64,000 bases of DNA from NCBI GenBank assembly GCA_030710605.1, contig CP092877.1, positions 73,779,970-73,843,969 on the forward strand, in the 5' to 3' direction. Under the pieces are notes generated by a model that saw only the letters and a list, made by a program, of their open reading frames with translations, ran no database searches and was not told the origin of the DNA. Below are positions 52,076 through 62,155 of the stretch, piece after piece (position 1 is the stretch's first letter; the number at the start of each line of letters is the position of its first letter). The stretch comes from Cordylochernes scorpioides (lineage: Eukaryota; Arthropoda; Arachnida; Pseudoscorpiones; Chernetidae). The translations under genes and the position numbers were made by a program.

Positions 52076-52114
52076 CTCCTGACTAGGACAAAATATTTTT
52101 GTCAAAACGTAGAG
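52076..52114 (+). ncRNA. Hammerhead relic, family E, right arm
   Basis: CTC, CTGACTA, GGACAAAATATTTTTGTC, AAAA, CGTA, GAG. G8 and G12 are both lost, so it is almost surely inactive, but the helices are clear. Confidence 0.55.
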
Positions 52115-52494
52115 ATAATAAAAAAAAAGATTTACTGGCCGAGTGTCTTTAATTTGAAGCACTACTTATTTTATAACATCAACAAGAAATCCAGGGTGTT
52201 TCTTGAAACTGTTAATCAAGGATTGCTTGCTGATTTTACTGAATTATAAGTCAGGGATGAACTTGTATACTTATTTTATGCTTATGTACCCCAATGTTTC
52301 CATAAATACTGTGTATATTTTTCTTATGTTGAAAGTGTGTCGATTTAACATAAAATAGTTTTTTCTTTTCTATTATTAGCAGGTCGAAAGGCGATTGGTA
52401 TATACTGACGAAAGCCATGACCCAGGGTCGAATCCCGCATTAGGTAGCTTTTTTTTAAATAAAAATTTGCTCCCATAGCCCCCATATTGTTTAT

Positions 52495-53035
52495 ATCAGT
52501 ATATACACTCATGGAACAAACTTAAGAAAGTGGAAAGTCTTTAATTTCAGCAGTTCTCTGCTTTTAAGGAGACAGAGGTTATTCACACTTGGTTATTTCG
52601 TGTCTTTAATAAAGGTGTCAATGTAATATCTCTCAGAGTTATTGTCTGAATCCCGATATACATGCTAAAAGGCACAACTTCCTTAAGGTTTGTCCATGAG
52701 TGTATATACACTTGGTTATCTCGTGTGTCTTCAATAAAGGTCACTGTAATATCTTTTAGAATTATTGTCTGAATCCTGATATACATGCTAAAAGGTATAA
52801 CTTCCTTAAATTTTGTCCATGAGTGTATCTTTCAGAGTTATTGTCTGAATCCCGATATACATGCTAAAAGGTACAACTTCTTTAAGTTTTGTCTATGAGT
52901 GTATACACACTTGGTTATCTCGTGTATCTTCAATAAAGGTCACTGTAATATCTTTCAGAGTAATTATCTGAATCCTGATATACATGCTTAAAGGCACAAC
53001 TTTCTTAAGTTTTGTCTATGAGTATAGTTTACCCG
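52495..53035 (+). repeat. 120-bp satellite array with TIR-like left end
   Basis: The left border is TACACTCATGGAACAAACTT, AAGTGGAAAGTCTTTAATTT, CAGCAG and GAGACAGAGG. Then come about four units of the satellite, one of them shortened (around 52830). Confidence 0.85.
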
Positions 53036-53394
53036 TGAAAATCTTACCATTTATATTTCAATACGCATATTGCCACTTCGAAAAATGAAGAAAGACAATT
53101 GTAATAATGACGATAAAGTAATTTATTCTGATCCAAACAATTTCAATCTATTAACATCAAATAATGGAGAGACAATAAATAATAGATTCTAAGTAATAGA
53201 TATATTGTCAGGAGAACATAGTTTCCTGGTATTTCCTCTTAACTTGGCTGGTAGGACCGGTCGGGACAACAGCGGCGCTACGTGGAATGGCTGACTCGTG
53301 CCACGTGAAGAACAGCCTCTCGCTCTAACTCTTGAGTCGACTCGGCGCATGTTAACCCTTATTTAATATTCAACATCTTTCATATAAAGATGCA
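53036..53394. other. Unclassified, one GC-rich block
   Basis: At 53250-53345 a GC-rich block (GACCGGTCGGGACAACAGCG) stands out. No domain or repeat partner was found. Confidence 0.35.
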
Positions 53395-53850
53395 CTAGCG
53401 CGCCATCTGTTATCAAAATACGAAACTATTATAGACGCGTATGATTCTTTTCAAAATAAAACAATTTCTACTGCCCTTACTGTAATGGAAAATTAATTGG
53501 AGGGCCTGGCTCATCAGTGGTGAACCCTCCCAGCGGTTTCGCCAGTTTAATCTCCCATACCTCTGTTATATTGCATTTTTTAATCTTCCTCATATAGTGA
53601 TACTGATGCTAAACTCTTGAAATTGGTATTTTAAATGAACTATGGACATAAGCTTTGAGGACAGCAGAATTATATATAATCATAAATATATAATGGTAGA
53701 TTAAACTGGCGAAACCGCTGGGAGGGTTCACCACTGATGAGCCAGGCCCTCCCAATAATTTTTCCATTGCAGAAAGGGCAGTAGAAATTGTATTATTTTG
53801 AAAAGAATCATACGCGTCTATAATAGTTTCGTATTTTGATCTTTCATATA
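53395..53850. repeat. Family C palindrome with both motif copies intact
   Basis: The arms begin at AGCGCGCCATCTG (53398) and CTATTATAGACGCGTATGAT and end with the inverse at about 53835. Both arms carry the conserved ACTGGCGAAACCGC ... CACTGATGAGCCAGG block (53505-53555 minus, 53703-53750 plus). The left arm also keeps the distal ACTATGGACATAAGC part. Confidence 0.85.
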
Positions 53851-53862
53851 ACTAATTAAATA

Positions 53863-54175
53863 GGGCGGTCGGTTGAAGGATGGTCAAAACCTTTGGTTTT
53901 CGACCCGCTACGATCCGGGTTCGATTCTTTCATTGGACACTTTTTTTCTGATTAAAAAAAAAATAATAAAATGCTCCAATGGCCCCCGATTCTTGCAAAA
54001 GTCCAACCCCACCAGCGAGTGCAAGTAACCAAACTGGGCTCTGGCATATTTGTAAGTGCAAAGTCGAACTGCTTTTCACATGTGTAGATATGTGGTACAC
54101 TTACAGTAAAAGCAGTCGCCAACTTCTATCCACCATGATTATCATGGCCTGTACTACGTGTACTAGGGATAAGCA
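53863..54175 (+). mobile_element. tRNA-Glu-like SINE, full copy
   Basis: The head is at 53866-53940 with GGATGGTCAAAACC, TTTGGTTTTCGACC and CCGGGTTCGATTC. A poly-A bridge lies at 53956-53975. The tail is complete to GTACTAGGGATAAGC. Confidence 0.83.
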
Positions 54176-55004
54176 AAAAAAAACTAATTAAATAAATATT
54201 TAAAGTAATTACTGAGCCTATTATTTTTTATCGCGACAATATAAAATTCAATAAACTGTTAATATTATTAGGTTATCTTTTATAAAATAAATAGGAGAAA
54301 GAGATAATCTTCAATATTACTTGAAATATAGAGATGGGAACCAATCGGTCATAACAGAACTGCCTATAACAGTCTAAAGTTTACATGGAAAGTATAAATA
54401 TTATGTAAAAAATAACTCTAGAGTGAAATTATGGTGTGTCAGGGAATAAGAAATATGGAAGATTGAAAAATGGAAAAGTTACTTTCGTTCCCATAAATTG
54501 AAATGAAGAAGAAATAAACCGCAAACCTATCATTTTATTTATTTATTTATCTGAAATACTTTATCTTTACTTTTTCTATTTAATATCATTTATCATTGAA
54601 CTTTCATTTGAACTCTCTTCTGAACAATACATATAGAACACTCTGTATGTAGAAATAGATTACATTCAATAATATTGGTTTCTTTTAAATAATGGATGCA
54701 TTTCTACAGTTATTGAACTGGTTATGAATGTTGGAATACTACACAGAGCAACAATGGCTTTAGATGAGCTCGTATTTGAAAAGGAACTTGTATGTATCTG
54801 TAATATACCTTATAATAATATTATAATCTACTCTGTTTAATTAATTTATTTTTGATTGTTTGGATTTGGCAGTACTGTAATTATTGTTGTTGTTATGAAT
54901 CTATTAAAAAAGTGTATGTTTGACATTAGAAAGATATATAATTAAAATTTGTTTATTAATTTAATAAAGCATATTTATTTATCTAATCGAAGAGGAACAT
55001 CACA
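54176..55004. other. AT-rich DNA with one dispersed repeat
   Basis: 54825-54985 is the plus-strand partner of 36775-36915. Nothing else is recognised. Confidence 0.5.
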
Positions 55005-55260
55005 GTATCTATCCTTCAGTGCTGCGTATATAAGCAGAATCGTCCAATACAGTATTAGAGCTCTTAGAAGCTGTCTGGTGGATTAAATTGGCGAAACCGC
55101 TGGGAGGGTTCACCACTGATGAGCCAAGAGCCCTCCCAATATATTTTTTCATTGCAGTAAGAACAGTAGAAGTTTGTATTATGTGTATAAAAGAAACATT
55201 TGTGTTTTTAAATCCTTTCATTTTAAGTGTATAGATGGCGCGTTATTGCTTTGTGATAAT
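55005..55260 (+). repeat. Family C repeat copy
   Basis: CCTTCAGTGCTGCGTATATA, ACAGTATTAGAGCTCTTAG, AAATTGGCGAAACCGCTGGG and CACTGATGAGCCAAGAGCCC, then ATAGATGGCGCGTTATTGC at 55231. It is almost the same as 60125-60370. Confidence 0.8.
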
Positions 55261-55479
55261 AATTATTGTTTTTTGTTGTTTTCACGTATAAATATATATA
55301 CCAAGATTTGTTTTGTATAATTGCTATTAATAATAAATAATATGCAAAGTTAAATTGGTTACGGATTCATCCATCTTATTTAATTTAATTACATAACAAT
55401 GAAAAGGTATTGGGAGGGCTTAGCTCATCTCTTATTGGTGAAAATCTTATCAACGATTTCACTAATTTATTATTCTATA
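55261..55479. other. AT-rich DNA with family C remnant
   Basis: At 55408-55470, TATTGGGAGGGCTTAGCTCA is a decayed family C piece. Nothing else is seen. Confidence 0.45.
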
Positions 55480-55590
55480 TGTCGAACTGCTTTTCACATG
55501 TGTAGATATGTGATGCACTTACAGTAAAGACAGTCGCCAACTACCCACCATGATTATCATGGCCTGTACCACGTGTACTAGGGAAAAAAT
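55480..55590 (+). mobile_element. tRNA-Glu-like SINE tail
   Basis: The last third of the SINE: TCGAACTGCTTTTCACATG to GTACCACGTGTACTAGGG. Confidence 0.78.
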
Positions 55591-55724
55591 CTACTACATC
55601 GTTATAACTTTTATTGATTCTGCTTATATAGTCTGTACTTGAAGGTTTACTCTTGTTGTGATGGTTTTCAACGTACAATTATGTAAATATATTTATGTGA
55701 TTGTGAAGAAATTCCAGATATATT

Positions 55725-55830
55725 TCATCGTAAAGATAGAGGCTACCTGGCCGGCATTCATATTTCTTCAAATAAAAGACACTTCGGCCAGTAAATCTTT
55801 TTCAGTCAGTAAATCAGTTTCAGAAACAGA
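55725..55830 (-). repeat. Family E fragment
   Basis: CTACCTGGCCGGCATTCATA, TTCTTCAAATAAAAGACACT and TCGGCCAGTAAATC match the 36.3- and 51.9-kb copies. It stops before the ribozyme. Confidence 0.65.
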
Positions 55831-55889
55831 TTTTATCTATAGATGAAAATTGAATTAATAAAAGAGGATCCATTTATTATTTTTTTTCG

Positions 55890-56195
55890 CTAATCCCAAG
55901 TACATGTGGTACAGGCTATGATACTTATGGTGGGCAGAAGAAGACGACTACTTTTATTGTAAATGCCACCACATGTCTATACATGTGAAAAGCAGTTCGA
56001 CTTTTGCACTTACAAATGTGCCAGAGCCGCGTTTGTTTACGTGCACTCGCTGGTGGGATTGGATTATACAAGAATCGGGGGCCATTGGAGCATTTTATTA
56101 AATTAGAAAAAAAGTGCCCAATGCGGGAATAGAACCAGGGTCGTTGCGGTTGAAAACCAACGGTTTAGACCATCCTTCCACCGACCCCAATACCA
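55890..56195 (-). mobile_element. tRNA-Glu-like SINE, full copy
   Basis: The tail starts at 55895 (CCCAAGTACATGTGG). The head at 56118-56190 has AATGCGGGAATAGAACCAGG (box B changed) and AACCAACGGTTTAGACC. Confidence 0.8.
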
Positions 56196-57004
56196 TAAGA
56201 TACATCTTTATAACCTGATACTATCCAGAAATTCTTTTTAGTTACTTGATACGTATATTACAAAGTCCACAATAAAACTATGGTGATGCTTTTTATCCTT
56301 AGACCATGTCTAGAAGTCTATCTCTTCTCTGACCATGTGGAAAAATGGTATAATTTGGTTTAATACCAACGAAAGTACCAACGTTTTCCGTTTATCATTA
56401 CTCTTCACAATTCATCCTATCATACCTTATTCCTAAGGTTAGAAATAATCGTTATTTCTCCTTAAAATAAATTTTGTTTTTTCGTTGAAAAGAAACACCG
56501 GATAATTTTCAAATGTCGTTTTACAACCACCAACGGTTTAGAACACCTTTCCATCAACCCCCATTACTAATTAAAGATAGAAAGAGAGAGAGAGAAGAGA
56601 GAAACGAACGTAAATAAATATGCAATACTACAATACTACAATACTACAAACGGATTTGCATCACACACATGAAAGAGGAATAGTATTAAGACACGGTGTA
56701 GTATTGAACTGACGTAGTAATCCTGCAGTTTGACGACATCACGTGATAGAAGCACTAGACGGCCGTAGCCAATCAGGTCACGTCTTGGTTGGTCCAATGG
56801 GCTGTTACCAAATTCCTTTATAGTCTTTCTCAGCCAATAGCCTTGAAGCTCTAGCAGTGTGTTCTTTAGTATATATATTTAGCTATATACATTTTGTTAT
56901 ATATATATTTTAAAGAAAGTGGGTAGGAATATTTTTAAATTAGATGTTTCATATGTTTATATTAAAAACAAAAATAAAAAGTCCATCCCAACCGCTAACA
57001 TGAG
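56196..57004. other. Mostly unclassified; SINE T tail at 56385-56530
   Basis: 56385-56530 is the SINE T tail on the plus strand (ATTACTCTTCACAATTCATC, AAGGTTAGAAATAATCG). At 56525-56570, CCAACGGTTTAGAACACC is a piece of the Glu-like SINE head. The block 56730-56860 has GCCAATCAGGTCACG and GGTCCAATGGGC, CCAAT-type boxes as in an LTR promoter, without a clear boundary. Confidence 0.45.
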
Positions 57005-57335
57005 CCTATTTAGATGGCAGAGCGCCATCTAGTGAAAAAAAATCAACTGAACGTTTTTTTTTCTATGAAAAAAATAATAGAAAATATCTTGGTTTCTCAT
57101 GAAGCCTTTGGGACCAAAAATCTTTTTGGTCGCAGTGGTAATGCTTACTTCACGCTGAAGAGCTCTAACAGCGCGAAACGCGTTCGTGGATGGCTTTTCT
57201 TGATATATCAAGAAATTGGGTTGGCCAAATATCTTGGAGCAAGCTAAATAAACGTTTAGTTTATTTTTGTTCCACCAGATGGCGCTCTACCATCTGTAAA
57301 GTACATGTGCTCCTGGTCAGGATATGCCTTTTTAA
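57005..57335. mobile_element. Family B fold-back, left arm shortened
   Basis: The outer boxes are AGATGGCAGAGCGCCATCTA at 57011 and CCAGATGGCGCTCTACCATC at 57276, followed by CACATGTGCTCCTGGTCAGG-type sequence. The right arm is complete and carries the ribozyme. The left arm is short. Confidence 0.75.
57150..57189 (+). ncRNA. Hammerhead ribozyme, family B
   Basis: TCACG/CGTGG helix I with one weak pair, core CTGAAGA, helix II GCTC-TAACA-GCGC (one mismatch), GAAA, helix III ACGCGT, triplet GTT. The core is complete and CTGAAGA fits CUGANGA. Confidence 0.75.
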
Positions 57336-57410
57336 AAGTTTTTTTTTTATTTCTATATTTTTATTTATAACTTTTATACATCGAATAATGCCTAACTTCA
57401 CATATATATA

Positions 57411-57481
57411 CAGGGTGGCCCATAAGTCCCAAAAATGTTTAATAAAAAAAATAAAAGGTTCGGTACTTGTGGACCACCCTG
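57411..57481. mobile_element. Very short mariner-type MITE (71 bp)
   Basis: The ends CAGGGTGGCCCATAAGTCC and the inverse of CAGGGTGGTCCACAAGTAC are flanked by TA on each side. CAGGGTG ends are common in mariner elements. Almost nothing lies between the two ends. Confidence 0.8.
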
Positions 57482-57684
57482 TATATGAGTAAAAACTTAA
57501 CGCTAAAACTGGGAAAGATATGAATACTTGTCCACCATGTCATTACAATATCTGCAATAACAGCTCCCAATAACAGAATGGAAAGTATAATAGAGTATGG
57601 AATTAGATAATAGTATGTAAATGTAGCAGGTCTCATGTATATATTAACTTTTGAATATAGCAGAAGTATAACGGAAAAATACGT
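57482..57684. repeat. Start of a degenerate minisatellite
   Basis: From about 57600, GTATGTAAATGTAGCAGG and related words recur every 45-60 bp. The array is then cut by the SINE T at 57685 and resumes after it. Confidence 0.5.
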
Positions 57685-57935
57685 CCAGGGTAGCCTAGTG
57701 GACATGGCATCTGCCCGGTAAGCGGAACATTGTGGGTTCGATTCCCATCCCTGGACACTTTTATTTTTCCGTTTATCATTACTCTTCATAATTCACCCTT
57801 TCATACCTCATCCAAAAAGGTATAGTCAATTAGAAATAGTCAATATTTCACATTGAAATAAATTTTGATTTTTCATTGAATAGAAACTCATGCGGTGTAA
57901 CTTCAAGTGTTGTTGTACAATCAGAAGCCGCAATG
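57685..57935 (+). mobile_element. tRNA-Thr-like SINE, full copy
   Basis: The head at 57687-57758 folds well: CCAGGGTAGCCTAGTGGACA, GGCATCTGCCCGGTAAGCGG and GTGGGTTCGATTCCCATCCC, with CCAGGG/CCCTGG acceptor pairs. The tail runs through TTTATTTTTCCG, TCATTACTCTTCATAATTCA and CTCATGCGGTGTAACTTCAA to about 57935 (CCGCAATGTATTATA). The AGCAGAAGTAT flanks at 57660 and 57945 look like a target duplication. Confidence 0.85.
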
Positions 57936-58204
57936 TATTATATAGCAGAAGTATGTAAATGTAGTAGGTCTAATGTAAATATTAACATTTGAATGAAGCA
58001 GAAGTATGTAAATGTAGAGTTCGGGAGGTCATGTAAATAATAGTATATGTAATGCAGTAGAGAGGATGTTATGTGAATAATAGAATATAGCTATAGCAGA
58101 GAGGGAGAGTATGTAAATAATACTATACAATTATAGCACAGAGAGGAAGTATGTAATTAATAACATATATATTATAAATAGAAAAGAGATTTTCTGCTTG
58201 TATT
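57936..58204 (+). repeat. Degenerate minisatellite, middle part
   Basis: Words such as AGCAGAAGTATGTAAATGTA, GTCATGTAAATAATAGTAT and GCAGAGAGG recur with irregular 45-55-bp spacing. Further pieces lie at 59990-60120 and 60380-60470. Confidence 0.6.
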
Positions 58205-58495
58205 TAATTATCTTGAGGATTATGGTATGGCAATGCAGTCGTGGCAAGAATCTTGAAAGTAAAATAATAAAAATAGTAAAGATTAGAAATTGCTTTAATT
58301 GAGCTTATAAGATATATAAAAACATAATTTGATAAAAGTACTGCCTGGCTTAAGGCGTAAGAATTAAAAAAAAAGCTTATTTACATAACGTACAAAAGTT
58401 TTGAGCCGGCCAACGGGGATAAAACAACAACGAGTTTATATATGCAAAGCGTGACCTTTGGCGGTCGATTTAACAGAATATTTGAATCTATGATA
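58205..58495 (-). repeat. Family G dispersed repeat
   Basis: The inverse of 19975-20275: GGTATGGCAATGCAGTCGTG, GCTTAAGGCGTAAG, TTTTGAGCCGGCC and GTGACCTTTGGCGGTCGATT. Confidence 0.75.
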
Positions 58496-58617
58496 TATAA
58501 TTTTAAATAAAATAATATTTTATATAACATATATATATATATTAATCAACCATGCGCGAATTTGAGAATTTGCGCATATTACAGAGTAAACAAACAAAAC
58601 AACAAACAAATTATAAC

Positions 58618-58839
58618 TTAGAATTGAATATTTATATGCATTATTCGACATAGTTCATAAAAATTATATAGACAAAGTGGTTGATGTAAGAGAGTTAAAT
58701 CATTTAGATCAGGGAACAATCGATGTCTCACTTCTGTAAAGTTCGGACAGTCATAGATAAGGTGAAGAGCAGTTTGTTCAGTTTCTCCGCAGGAAAATTC
58801 TGTGTTTCTGATAGACCACTTTTATGTGTAAGTATTTCT
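58618..58839 (-). pseudogene. LINE ORF2 C-terminus with one stop
   Basis: The 74-codon frame is broken by a TAA near its start. It reads NTEFSCGETEQTALHLIYDC (knuckle C, H, C) and then VRHRLFPDLNDLTLLHQPL. It is the same LINE type as 23722-23919 (CGxxEQT motif). The 3' part continues to about 58540. Confidence 0.7.
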
Positions 58840-58980
58840 CGAATTTTCCGTGTGGTGTGACAAATTGAGTGATTATAAAATTTCGGTGTAACTGTGTCGT
58901 ATTTCCGTTTTAAAAATAGTACGAATTGTATAATTAAAATTATGAATGGATATAACAAATGATTTATAATAATATTATAT

Positions 58981-59543
58981 TTAAGGAAGCATAGTGAGTA
59001 ACAGAAACTGATACCTTTTATTCTTCAAACAGTAAGTGTAATGTTCTTGGTGTGTTGCTGAAGTCTGCACAGCCTGATCATAGATCTTGAGATCAAAATT
59101 ACTGCCCAATTCTTTTGGGAATAGCTTATAGTAGAAGCAATGATCTTTTTGATTAAGATTCACAGTACTTTGAATTTCAATCAATCCTTCAAGTGGTTGG
59201 ACAGGGATGCCCTTGCCATCCTAGCCGCGGCGAAATACAAGATCTACGTCTTCTTTGTAAGGGTGGAGATGGAAGGTGTAAGGGACGAGCTGACAATGTC
59301 AAGCACATCCCTCCGCAGGTGGTGGAGGTCCCCCAATCTGATTCAAATTTTATTTTCCCTCAATCTCTGTAAGCTAAAGAGGTTTGAATAAAAATTGTTG
59401 TTGTTCAAGTGGTTCTTGTACTGGTCTGTTCATCACAACATTGACTACTTTAACGTCTGAAGCTTGTATTTTGATAAATTTGGATCAACTTGTATTACCT
59501 TGCCAATAATACAAACTGGCCTTACATTATATTGTTGTGTAAC
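58981..59543 (-). pseudogene. Broken RPA3-like (replication protein A 14-kDa subunit) copy
   Basis: Two minus-strand pieces, separated by a LINE tail insertion, together look like the small OB-fold subunit of replication protein A. The first reads TQQYNVRPVCIIGKVIQVDP (like the QF..KPVCFVGR start of RPA3). It then shifts frame by one lost base near KYKL and continues SDVKVVNVVMNRPVQEPLEG. After the insertion it continues LIEIQSTVNLN, YYKLFPKELGSNFDLKIYDQ and AVQTSATHQEHY, matching the FDL.LYNEAV...F..FY end of RPA3. RPA3 works with RPA1 and RPA2 in binding single-stranded DNA. No start Met is seen, no intron interrupts the ORF, and a frameshift and an insertion break it. A processed retrocopy is the best reading, with an intronless gene damaged by insertion less likely. 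Confidence 0.6.
59199..59403 (+). mobile_element. Truncated LINE tail with 11-bp target duplication
   Basis: The insertion is flanked by TTCAAGTGGTT at 59188-59198 and 59404-59414. It encodes DRDALAILAAAKYKIYVFFV and SLRRWWRSPN, the same end motif as the LINE at 26932-27322. It ends GAATAAAAATTGTTGTTG. The 205-bp length shows severe 5' truncation on insertion. Confidence 0.88.
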
Positions 59544-60000
59544 CACGGCGCGACCCTGAACGCCGGACACGTGGGCGCGACTAACACACGCCCGCTATCT
59601 TAAGTAGCAAGGCTAACGATTTTGAATTTTTTTTTAATTTTAATTAATTTTAAAATATCTCTGTGAGTCATCGAACAACAGAGTTCGGCGAGAAATTGCA
59701 CTTTGACCACGGACCAACTTTCTTGCTTGCTCTCTTTATTTATTTTGTAGAGAATTTTGACTTAAGTTCCATTTTTGGATCAACGCAAAATGAAGACGGC
59801 CCGACCCGCACCGACCGACCCTACAGAGGACCGACACGAGTGCCAAGAAGCTACAGACAAGATGCATCCCCGGACCAGCCCCAACCCTGGCACCAATAAA
59901 AAGTTACATCCCTTAGTACGGCCCTGTGACTTCCAGGCTCCCACACAGCAATATTTATGTAGCATCGAGCCATTTATTCTTGGCACTGTAGCATAGTGTA
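59544..60000 (+). other. GC-rich open region, not identified
   Basis: Frames at 59663-59899 and 59775-59996 overlap in a GC-richer block (MKTARPAPTDPTEDRHECQE). There is no known domain. The Pro/Thr/Arg-rich text and GC bias would fit a retroelement 5' region. It directly adjoins the RPA3-like copy. Confidence 0.3.
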
Positions 60001-60124
60001 CTTATATGAAAATGCAATAGAGCGGAATCTATGTAATTAATAGTCTGTAAATGCATCAGAGTAGAAGCAATGTGAAATAAAACAGTATCTAAATGTGGGA
60101 GAGTGAAAACATGTGAAAAAACAG
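60001..60124 (+). repeat. Degenerate minisatellite, right part
   Basis: AATCTATGTAATTAATAGTC, TGTAAATGCATCAGAG and ACAGTATGTAAG continue the array seen at 57.6-58.2 kb. Confidence 0.5.
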
Positions 60125-60370
60125 TATGTAAGTCCTTCAGTGCTACGTATATAAGCAGAATCGTCCAATACAGTATTAGAGCTCTTAGAAGCGGTCTGGT
60201 GGATTAAATTGGCGAAACCTGCTGGGAGGGTTCACCACTGATGAGCCAAGCCCTCCCAATATATTTTTTTCATCGCAGTAAGGACAGTAGAAGTTTGTAT
60301 TATGTATAAAAGAAACATTCGTACTTTTAAATCCTTTCATTTTATATGTATAGATGGCGCGTTATTGATT
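60125..60370 (+). repeat. Family C repeat copy
   Basis: CCTTCAGTGCTACGTATATA, TTGGCGAAACCTGCTGGGAG (one inserted T), CACTGATGAGCCAAGCCCTC and ATAGATGGCGCGTTATTG. It interrupts the minisatellite, which resumes at about 60385. Confidence 0.8.
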
Positions 60371-61484
60371 TGTGTTAATGTAAATATATCAAAGTGGAAA
60401 TATGTAAATAATAGAATCGACATGTAACAAATGGAAGAATATAAATTAAACAGAAGATAAGCATGTAAAAATATAACGAAAACCTTGTTTAAATCTAAAC
60501 ACTATAAGATATAACAATATATTATTTAGATTTCTACTCGTTCAATGAAAGCTTTCAAATTTGATGGCCCCTTTCATAATAAAACAGAATTCCAACAAAC
60601 ACACATTTAGTGCGCACAATAAAATCCATTAAAAAACATCCACACATTTTTTTATTTTTCTCAACGATTTCTCAAAGGACTATTTAACTCTAAAAATATA
60701 ATTGTAGGAAAAAAAAAGAACACAAATTAACATTTTTTTTGTATTTAGTTAAAAAAAAAGGTAAGTAAATTAGTTTACTACATCTTCCTATGTATTTTTT
60801 CTTCTATTTTCACTCTGTTTTCTAAAGAATCGATTTGTTTGAGCTCCCTTTCTAATTTGCTTATCCCTTTTTGGATTTAAATAGGACCTTTTAGAGAGGG
60901 ATTTCTTTTTTTCTCTGAGTTTCCTAAAACCAATGGTGACGGCTTTTTTTTTATCGGGAAAGTTTTCCGCACGTTTTATTCTACGGATTTTTCTTTTTAA
61001 ACTTCCGTTCTTTCTTTTATCCCAAATTGAAAGTAGAGAACTAATAGAGAAAGATGGGTTTTTTCTTTTCTTCCTTGCTTTAACTTCATTTTTTTAAACT
61101 CGAGGGATAAGAACTTGTGTTTTTTTTCAGTAAAATATATAAAAGATGTGACCAGAAGAACATTGACCGAAAAAGTTGCATATACGACTGAGGAATTCGA
61201 TTATATCGATGATATATAAACTTATTTACATATTTTACATTAAAACAGACAATAACAAGTTTTAACGATGAATATACACTACCATTAGTATAAAATATTT
61301 AGAGAAAGATAAAAAGATCCAACGTTTCGCTGAAATCTAATGATGAAATACCAACCTATATCTTCAAATCATTTTAAAATTATAGAACCATAAAAATATA
61401 TTGAACACAAAACGTTTAATATTTAAGAAAATAGTTATTTCCTCTTGGAAAGGTATTATTTAATCATTGAATATATATCAAAAT
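60371..61484. other. AT-rich DNA, nothing recognised
   Basis: Minisatellite words end at about 60475. No gene was seen after that. Confidence 0.5.
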
Positions 61485-61620
61485 ACGAAACTATTATAGA
61501 CGCGTATGATTATATTAAAAATAAAACAATTTCTACTGCCCTTACTGCAATGGAAAAAATACGTCTATAATAGTTTCGTATTTTGATAACAGATGGCGCG
61601 CTAATGCATCATAATATAAT
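61485..61620. repeat. Family C outer-end hairpin
   Basis: ATACGAAACTATTATAGACG and its inverse at 61565-61588 flank a TTTCTACTGCCCTTACTGCA piece. The outer box GATGGCGCGCTAATGCATC lies at 61592. The central part of the unit has been deleted. Confidence 0.75.
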
Positions 61621-61884
61621 TGAATATATATGTGTATATATTTAGAAAAGATGCATATAATGAAATCATACATTTTTTCTTTCCAATATTAAGAGGGGCA
61701 ACTCGCCTCTCTTTATCAAGGATATTTGTGTTTTTTTACTAAAACATGCGCGCACGCGTACACTACTCTCGTTCTACAAAACCAATGAAAGAATTGTAGC
61801 TGTGATTTAAATATTACATTTAGTATATAAATATCTCTAATTATGAAAAACACGAAAGAAAAAAATAAAAGATAAAAAAAGAAC
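61621..61884. other. Unclassified DNA
   Basis: GCGCGCACGCGTAC at 61747 is a short alternating purine-pyrimidine run. No gene is seen. Confidence 0.4.
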
Positions 61885-62046
61885 AGGTGTTGAAATCAAT
61901 ATTAAAAATGGCATATCCTGACCAGGAGCACATGTGCTTTACAGAAGGCAGAGCGCCATCTGGTGGAACAGAAATCCACTAAACATTGATTTAGCCTGTT
62001 TCTGAAATTTGGCCAACCCAATTTCTTGATAAATCAAGAAAAACAT

Positions 62047-62086
62047 CCACGAACGCGTTTCGCGCTTTTGGCGCTCGTCAGCGTGG
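62047..62086 (-). ncRNA. Hammerhead ribozyme, family B, left arm
   Basis: Minus strand: helix I CCACG/CGTGG, CTGACGA, helix II GCGC-CAAAA-GCGC, GAAA, helix III ACGCGT (self-complementary), triplet GTT. All conserved bases are present. Confidence 0.88.
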
Positions 62087-62155
62087 AGTAGGCTGAACCA
62101 TAGCGACCAAAAAAGATTTTTTGGTCCCAGTGGCTTCTTGAAAAACCAAGAAACT

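Larger units (their letters stand above)
51890..52165. mobile_element. Family E fold-back with two hammerheads
   Basis: The arms share GATACTTCGACCCGTAAATC-type and TTTACTGGCCGAGTGTCTTT sequences and face each other. Each has a family E hammerhead next to it. The centre is about 70 bp. Confidence 0.75.

Noticed and set aside
57687..57758. A functional tRNA-Thr(GGT) gene
   Set aside because: Position 33 is C, the same sequence is repeated several times with a common tail, and it has a target duplication.
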